A DNA stretch of 9,925 nt, from positions 1-9,925 of the forward strand of contig DFIZ01000059.1 of the NCBI GenBank assembly GCA_002372855.1, read 5' to 3'. Under the pieces are notes generated by a model. That model searched no databases and was not told the DNA's origin. It saw only the letters and a program-made list of their open reading frames with translations. Numbering within the stretch: the first letter of the stretch is position 1; every line of letters begins with the position of its first letter. Positions 6,288 through 9,925 of this stretch are shown piece after piece. The position numbers and the translations under genes are program-made. The stretch is from Bacteroidales bacterium UBA3684. GTDB taxonomy: Bacteria; Bacteroidota; Bacteroidia; Bacteroidales; P3.

Positions 6288-7346
6288 CTATCTTATTCGC
6301 TCAAACAGGAAGTCCACTAAGGGATTGTAGTCCTCGGTGGTTTCGGAGCGGTTCACATGCCATACCTCCACGGGACGGTCGTAGTTTGAGATGTCGAGGA
6401 AGTTCATCAGATTGTCGGCACTTTCGTCGAAGACCAGCTCCCATCCTGGACCGCCTTCGGCAAAGGTCATAAGTACTCCGCAGCTGAATCGGCCATAGTT
6501 GAAGGGGCGGGTGGGGGAGGTGTAGACGGCCTCGTCGTAGTAACGCACGGCGGCCTGGCCGTGGCCGAGGTTGTAGTTGGAACGGTCGATGTGGAGCACC
6601 ACGTCGGCAGCCTCGTTGTGGCACGAGAGCAGGCTGTACCGGTCGGTAGGCACGAGGAGGGCACGGTGGGTGTGGTCGGCAGGGCAGGCTCCGTCGTAGT
6701 TGTAGGTGAGGTCCAGCGTGTCGCCGTTGGAGGGGGTGATGGTAAAGCTCTCCTCGAAGGCCTCGGTGAGGCTGTAGTAGTCGTGCAACAGCAGGCGGTT
6801 GCCACTGCGGATGTAGCTGAATTTGCCCGTAGGGAAGTGGATTTCCATCTGGCCCGACGGTATGTGGCCGGTGGTGATGTAGGCTATGTGGTTGACGGTG
6901 TCGAAGGTGACGATGGCGCCCTCGGCCACGTCGTAGGGGGTGGCATAGGTGATGCACCCCGTAGCGGGTTGCGGCGCGGTGGCGTAGGCGGTGCCGTTCC
7001 AGGTGCCGGTGGAGGGGTCGAAGGTGACGGTGACGGTCATGCCGGCGGCCTCCATGTCGCGCATCCAGGCCTTGATTTCGTCGCGGCTGGTGGTGCTGTA
7101 GGTGACGACGTCCTTGGTGGGGTGGCTGGAAGCCGACGCTCCGTGGAAAGTCACCGTCGAGCCTTCCTCGGCATAGCCGCAGAAGCGCTCCAGCAGGGCG
7201 TCGAACTCGGCGTCGCCGTGGGTGGTGATGTGCTGCTCGGCGGCGGTGTCCACCGTGTAGACAATCTGGCGCACGGTGCCGCCCTTTTCGCAGGCGGTCA
7301 GCAGCGCGAGGGCTGTCAGGAGGAGGATTCGGAGAGAGGTTTTCAT
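6288..7346 (-). CDS. Putative lipoprotein B, paralog of lipoprotein A, first gene of the sigma-factor operon
   Basis: A 352-residue lipoprotein starting MKTSLRILLLTALALLTAC, with lipobox LLTAC and Cys19. The ATG at 7346 is chosen to match the MK starts of the other exported proteins here; an adjacent in-frame ATG at 7349 adds one Met, and the longest frame (ATG at 7394) would place 16 non-signal residues before it. Residues 28-125 are 91/98 identical to lipoprotein A (including HGDAEFDALLERFCGYAEEG and DEIKAWMRDMEAAG). The remaining 227 residues are only distantly related and contain blocks such as MEIHFPTGKFSYIR and GWELVFDES. No known domain is recognised. A strong terminator of the upstream gene ends 65 nt before this start, so a promoter must lie in that short gap. 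The TAG stop is 4 nt before the sigma factor's TTG, pointing to coupled translation. It is likely outer-membrane or periplasm anchored. Confidence 0.85.
   Translation of the reverse strand: MKTSLRILLLTALALLTACEKGGTVRQIVYTVDTAAEQHITTHGDAEFDALLERFCGYAEEGSTVTFHGASASSHPTKDVVTYSTTSRDEIKAWMRDMEAAGMTVTVTFDPSTGTWNGTAYATAPQPATGCITYATPYDVAEGAIVTFDTVNHIAYITTGHIPSGQMEIHFPTGKFSYIRSGNRLLLHDYYSLTEAFEESFTITPSNGDTLDLTYNYDGACPADHTHRALLVPTDRYSLLSCHNEAADVVLHIDRSNYNLGHGQAAVRYYDEAVYTSPTRPFNYGRFSCGVLMTFAEGGPGWELVFDESADNLMNFLDISNYDRPVEVWHVNRSETTEDYNPLVDFLFERIR
6972..7265 (-). repeat. 294-bp dispersed repeat, copy in lipoprotein B
   Basis: This is the partner of 4688-4981, at a constant offset of 2284 bp and without gaps. 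It covers codons 28-125 of lipoprotein B. The sharp drop in similarity after the GTAYATAP codons, where both proteins are still homologous but diverged, suggests a conversion-tract end rather than a domain end. Confidence 0.9.
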
Positions 7347-7373
7347 CATCTTGTTGTTTTTGGTTTGCGCTAA

Positions 7374-7385
7374 TATAACGCAAAA
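7374..7385 (-). promoter_or_regulatory. 12-bp motif TTTTGCGTTATA within a TTTGCG/CGCAAA palindrome, candidate operon promoter or operator
   Basis: The motif lies in the 65-nt gap between the terminator and the lipoprotein B ATG, ending 27 nt before the ATG. TTTGCG (7364-7369) and CGCAAA (7379-7384) form an inverted repeat with a 9-nt AT-rich centre. On the minus strand CATTTTTG (7388-7381) is one base off the Bacteroidota -7 box TAnnTTTG, but no good TTTG is found at the -33 distance, as might be expected of a promoter used by an alternative sigma factor. The same 12-mer precedes nif3 (3186-3197). Confidence 0.35.
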
Positions 7386-7411
7386 ATGGGTCAAAAAACT
7401 ACATGGACATG

Positions 7412-7454
7412 AAAAAAAAATTTAGGCCCGCCGGTTGGCGAGCCTAAATTTTTT
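7412..7454 (-). terminator. Intrinsic terminator of the M13 peptidase gene
   Basis: Perfect 13-bp arms at 7415-7427 and 7442-7454 (AAAAAATTTAGGC with GCCTAAATTTTTT) enclose a 14-nt loop that holds a further CGCC/GGCG pairing. Read on the minus strand, the GC-rich stem top is followed by an uninterrupted run of nine T. It lies about 100 nt past the peptidase stop and just before the sigma-factor operon. The plus strand also ends in six T, so it could work in both directions, although no plus-strand gene is seen. Confidence 0.85.
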
Positions 7455-7551
7455 GAGTTATTGAGTTGCTAAGTTTCTGAGTTGCTGAGTGCTTAAATAC
7501 TATTTGGATGCAATCACTTAGCTACTCAGCTACTCAGCCACTTAGCCACTC
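7455..7551. repeat. Two inverted arrays of five octamers (RAGTNNCT-like)
   Basis: The left tract 7455-7494 reads GAGTTATT, GAGTTGCT, AAGTTTCT, GAGTTGCT, GAGTGCTT. The right tract 7512-7551 reads AATCACTT, AGCTACTC, AGCTACTC, AGCCACTT, AGCCACTC, whose reverse complement is again RAGTNNCT. Exactly five units per side surround a 17-nt AT-rich centre, so the whole is a degenerate palindrome. It starts 1 nt after the peptidase stop codon and ends at the terminator stem. Confidence 0.75.
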
Positions 7552-7552
7552 T

Positions 7553-9613
7553 TTACCAGAGCTGGGCGCGTTTCTCGGGGGCGAGCCACATGCCGTCGCC
7601 TTCCTTGATGCCGAAGGCCTCGATGAACTCGGTGATCTGCGGCAGGGCGACGTTGACGCGGTTGCGGCCGAGGGAGTGGACGTCGTTCTGGGTGAGGTTG
7701 AGGATGCCCTCGGTGTTGATGTTGCTGGCCCAGACGGCGGCGTAGGCTAGGAAGAAGCGCTGCTCGGGGGTGAAGTTGTCCATCTTTTCCTTGTTCACCT
7801 GGCCCTGCTGCATGGCGTTCTTCATGGCGAGGTAGGAGACGTGGAGACCGCCGTTGTCGGCAATGTTCTCGCCGAGGGTCAGCTGGCCGTTGCCGTAGAG
7901 GGGCTCGCCGTTGCCGCCGTCCTCGAGGACCTTGACGGCGCTGAAGGCGTCGACGAGGGCCTGCTTGTTGTTGTCGAAGTTCTTGGCGTCGGTCTCGGTC
8001 CACCAGTCGTTGAGGTTGCCCTGTTCGTCGTACTGGCGGCCCTGGTCGTCGAAGCCGTGGGTCAGCTCGTGGCCGATGACCACGCCGATGGCACCGTAGT
8101 TGGCGGCCTCGTCAGCCTGCATGTTGAAGAACGGGGGCTGAAGGATGGCGGCGGGGAAGCAGATTTCGTTGGTGGTGGGGTTGTAGTAGGCGTTGACGGT
8201 CTGGGGGGTCATGAGCCACTCGTCCTTGTCGACGGGCTTGTTGATCTTGCTGAACATGTACTCCATGTCGAACTCGTTGCTGCGCACCACGTTGGCATAG
8301 TAGGAGTCGTTCTTGATGTCGAGCTTGGAGTAGTCGCGCCACTTGTTGGGATAGCCGATTTTCACATAGATGGTTTCCAGTTTCTTGTGGGCGTTGGCCT
8401 TGGTGCTGTCGGTCATCCAGGTGGCCATGTCGATGCGCTGGCCGAGGGCGGTGATGAGGTTGTGCACGAGGGTCTCCATGCGGGTCTTGGCCTCGGCGGG
8501 GAAGTATTTCTCCACATAGAGTTTGCCGAGGGCCTCGCCCATGGCGCCTTCAACGGTGCCGGTGACGCGTTTCCAGCGCGGACGGTTCTGCTCCACGCCG
8601 CTGATCTGCTTGCCGTAGAAGTCGAAGCGGGCCTGGACGAAGTCGTCGCTCAGGTAGGGCGTGGCGCCGAGGATCTCGTGCCAGGCAAAGTAGGCCTTGA
8701 AGGTCTCCACGTCGGTGTCTTTCATCACCTTGTTGACCTCGGTGAAGTACTTGGGTTGGGCGATGTTGAAGCTCTTCATGCCGTCGAGGATGTTCATCTC
8801 GGCGAAGTAGCCCTTCCAGTCGATGTTGGGGGTGAAGGTGGCGGCCTCTTCCACGGTGTAGCGGTTGAAGGTGCCCTGGGGATTGCGGTTCTCGAGCTGG
8901 GTGTTCATGGCGCGGGCCAGGCGGGTCTCGAAGGCCATCACCGTGGCGGCCAGCTTGTCGGCGCTCTTGCCGCTGAGTTTGTCATAGCCGGACATGGCGA
9001 AGAGCTGCTCCATGAGCTTCACATAGCCCTCGCGGAACTGCTTGTTCTTGCCCTCGTCCTTCACGTAGCGGTCGCGGTCGCCCAGACCGAGGCCACCCTG
9101 GTAGGCCCAGGCGATGCACATCTTGGCATCGTCCTTGTCGGCCTCGCCGAAGACGCCGAAGAGCACCGTGTTGCCGCGCTTGTGCATGCGCAGCATCTCG
9201 GCCCAGACGTCGTCGCTGGTCTTCACGTTGTTGATTTCCTCAAGGTAGGGCGTCAGCGGGGCCACGCCGTCGGCCTGCAGCTTGGCGCTGTCCATGCCGA
9301 GGTTGTACATGGTGGCAATCTTGTCCTCGAGGCTGCCGGCAGCGTTCTTGGCCACCTTCACGGAGTCGATGATGCCGTTGATGTTCTTCAGGGCGTTCTC
9401 GCTGAGCACGTCGAAGGCGCCGTAGCGCGAGTGCTCGGCGTCCAGCGGGTTCTTGGCCATCCAGCCGCCGCAGGCGTACTGGTAGAAGTCGTCCTGAAGG
9501 CGGGCGGTGGTGTCGAAATTGTCAGCGTCGATGCCCGAGGTGAGCTGGGCCTTGTGCTGGCAACCGGTTGCGATAACTGCCATTGTAGCAATACTTAACA
9601 ATGTTTTCTTCAT
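7553..9613 (-). CDS. M13 family zinc metallopeptidase lipoprotein (neprilysin/PepO-like)
   Basis: A 686-residue endopeptidase of the neprilysin/PepO family, which cleaves peptides on the amino side of hydrophobic residues and acts outside the cytoplasm. The start at ATG 9613 gives MKKTLLSIATMAVIATGC, an SPII signal with Cys18, so it is membrane-anchored; an in-frame ATG 33 nt upstream would spoil the signal. The N-terminal M13 domain begins near YQYACGGWM. The catalytic part has NAYYNPTTNEICFPA followed by ILQPPFF (from about residue 474), the zinc motif HELTH (515-519) in VIGHELTHGFDDQGRQYD, and the third ligand Glu582 with the conserved Asp in GENIADNGG. All catalytic residues are present, the length is typical, and the protein ends AQLW where animal relatives end CxxW. 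A Bacteroides-type promoter lies just upstream and a strong terminator downstream, so it is a single-gene transcript. Substrates are unknown; a role in peptide nutrition or envelope processing is likely. Confidence 0.95.
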   Translation of the reverse strand: MKKTLLSIATMAVIATGCQHKAQLTSGIDADNFDTTARLQDDFYQYACGGWMAKNPLDAEHSRYGAFDVLSENALKNINGIIDSVKVAKNAAGSLEDKIATMYNLGMDSAKLQADGVAPLTPYLEEINNVKTSDDVWAEMLRMHKRGNTVLFGVFGEADKDDAKMCIAWAYQGGLGLGDRDRYVKDEGKNKQFREGYVKLMEQLFAMSGYDKLSGKSADKLAATVMAFETRLARAMNTQLENRNPQGTFNRYTVEEAATFTPNIDWKGYFAEMNILDGMKSFNIAQPKYFTEVNKVMKDTDVETFKAYFAWHEILGATPYLSDDFVQARFDFYGKQISGVEQNRPRWKRVTGTVEGAMGEALGKLYVEKYFPAEAKTRMETLVHNLITALGQRIDMATWMTDSTKANAHKKLETIYVKIGYPNKWRDYSKLDIKNDSYYANVVRSNEFDMEYMFSKINKPVDKDEWLMTPQTVNAYYNPTTNEICFPAAILQPPFFNMQADEAANYGAIGVVIGHELTHGFDDQGRQYDEQGNLNDWWTETDAKNFDNNKQALVDAFSAVKVLEDGGNGEPLYGNGQLTLGENIADNGGLHVSYLAMKNAMQQGQVNKEKMDNFTPEQRFFLAYAAVWASNINTEGILNLTQNDVHSLGRNRVNVALPQITEFIEAFGIKEGDGMWLAPEKRAQLW

Positions 9614-9650
9614 TTTATTAAATGTTTGATTTATGTTCAAAAACAAATTG

Positions 9651-9681
9651 CAAAAATACTACTTTTCCCCGACATGGCAAA
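9651..9681 (-). promoter_or_regulatory. Bacteroidota housekeeping promoter of the M13 peptidase
   Basis: On the minus strand, TTTG (9681-9678) is separated by exactly 19 nt from TATTTTTG (9658-9651), a full match to the Bacteroides sigma-ABfr consensus TTTG-N19-TAnnTTTG. Transcription would begin near 9645, leaving an AT-rich leader of about 30 nt before the ATG at 9613, with no Shine-Dalgarno sequence. Confidence 0.7.
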
Positions 9682-9693
9682 ATTTTTTATTCC

Positions 9694-9739
9694 ATGCCGC
9701 GTCCCGACAGACGGGAACGCCTGCCGGGAGACGGGGCAT
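9694..9739. repeat. GC-rich imperfect palindrome, REP-like hairpin
   Basis: ATGCCGCGTCCCGACAG (from 9694) pairs imperfectly with CTGCCGGGAGACGGGGCAT (to 9739), and CCCGACAGACGGG inside can form a smaller hairpin. It lies just upstream of the peptidase promoter and abuts the heptamer array. No T-run follows on either strand, so a terminator is unlikely. Confidence 0.45.
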
Positions 9740-9778
9740 CACTCATCACTCATCACTCATCACTCAACACTCATCACT
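9737..9778. repeat. Heptamer tandem repeat, 6 x CATCACT
   Basis: Six contiguous 7-bp units, five CATCACT and one CAACACT (9765-9771). The same heptamer, in the same orientation relative to the minus-strand genes when reverse complemented, is found inside nif3 at 2629-2663. Non-coding here. Confidence 0.9.
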
Positions 9779-9795
9779 CCTCCCGAGAGGGGTCA

Positions 9796-9915
9796 AATTC
9801 GGCCCTTCTCATATAGTTCCTATATACTTCTCATATACTTCTTATATCACCTATATAAGAAGTATATGAGAAGTATATGAGAACGATATAAGAACGATAT
9901 AAGAAATGCCGAATT
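9796..9915. repeat. MITE-like palindromic element built from inverted 11-bp repeats with 8-bp terminal inverted repeats
   Basis: AATTCGGC (9796-9803) and GCCGAATT (9908-9915) form perfect 8-bp ends. Inside, the left half has four 11-mers of type TTCTCATATAC (9806-9849). The right half has the reverse complement: a partial unit at 9853-9861, then GTATATGAGAA twice (9862-9883) and CGATATAAGAA twice (9884-9905). The centre is a perfect 26-bp stem, 9822-9847 with 9853-9878, around the loop CACCT. It contains no coding sequence. The window ends 10 bp later, so what lies upstream is not known. Confidence 0.75.
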
Positions 9916-9925
9916 ATGTACCTCT

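Larger units (their letters stand above)
9614..9925. other. 312-nt gene-free upstream region made mostly of repeats
   Basis: No protein or RNA gene is supported here. Reading toward higher coordinates, it holds the peptidase leader and promoter (9614-9681), a GC-rich hairpin, the heptamer array and the 11-mer palindromic element. The short open frames across it encode only repeat-derived peptides such as THHSSLITHHSS. Confidence 0.8.

Noticed and set aside
6301..7383. A 360-codon minus-strand frame overlapping lipoprotein B
   Set aside because: Arg/His/Pro-rich shadow in a second frame; lipoprotein B has a signal peptide and a 98-residue block shared with its paralog in the other frame.
7841..9598. 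A 585-codon plus-strand open frame antisense to the M13 peptidase
   Set aside because: It is a shadow of strong GC bias at third positions: the translation is a low-complexity Val/Gly/Ala/Glu/His-rich string without any domain, and the minus strand carries a complete peptidase with all catalytic motifs.
9737..9778. A CRISPR array at the heptamer tract
   Set aside because: Units are contiguous 7-mers without spacers, and no cas gene is present.
9626..9880. A small plus-strand gene (84 codons) in the upstream region
   Set aside because: Its sequence is translated repeat (THHSSLITHHS and palindromic AT-rich units), present in all three frames over the same bases.

Overview
The window looks like Bacteroidota chromosome, most likely order Bacteroidales. 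The signs are a conserved Nif3-like/C4-zinc-ribbon gene pair, an M13 peptidase lipoprotein behind a near-perfect Bacteroides-type promoter (TTTG, 19 nt, TAnnTTTG), several SPII-type lipoproteins, and starts without clear Shine-Dalgarno sites. Coding DNA is very GC-rich at third positions, so long meaningless ORFs run antisense to the real genes. Spacers are AT-rich and full of short-period repeats. Every gene I accept is on the minus strand, so transcription runs from high to low coordinates. The species cannot be fixed from this window.

Layout in transcription order. (1) 9925-9614: gene-free upstream region with an inverted array of 11-bp repeats bounded by 8-bp terminal inverted repeats, a CATCACT heptamer array, a GC-rich hairpin and the promoter of the M13 peptidase. 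(2) 9613-7553: M13 (neprilysin/PepO-like) zinc metallopeptidase lipoprotein, followed by two inverted octamer arrays and a strong intrinsic terminator. (3) 7346-3227: a tightly packed six-gene unit: lipoprotein B, ECF sigma factor (TTG start), a small single-TM protein in the anti-sigma position, a small secreted protein, lipoprotein A and lipoprotein C. The three internal junctions from the sigma factor to lipoprotein A are all 4-bp ATGA stop/start overlaps, and the other two gaps are 4 and 6 nt. (4) 3165-1519: Nif3-like dinuclear-metal protein and a coiled-coil C4 zinc-ribbon protein. (5) 1516-1366: a pair of REP-like palindromes in inverted orientation. (6) 1351 to beyond position 1: histidine ammonia-lyase, with its C-terminus cut off by the window edge.

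The most notable part is the sigma-factor unit. Its lipoproteins A and B are paralogs. A 294-bp block near their 5' ends is about 96% identical without a gap, while the rest of the two proteins is only distantly alike, which suggests recent gene conversion or a selectively kept module. The gene order suggests a self-contained envelope regulatory system: sigma factor, membrane partner, secreted protein and surface lipoproteins. I know of no named system with this composition; its function is inference from gene order and signal sequences only.
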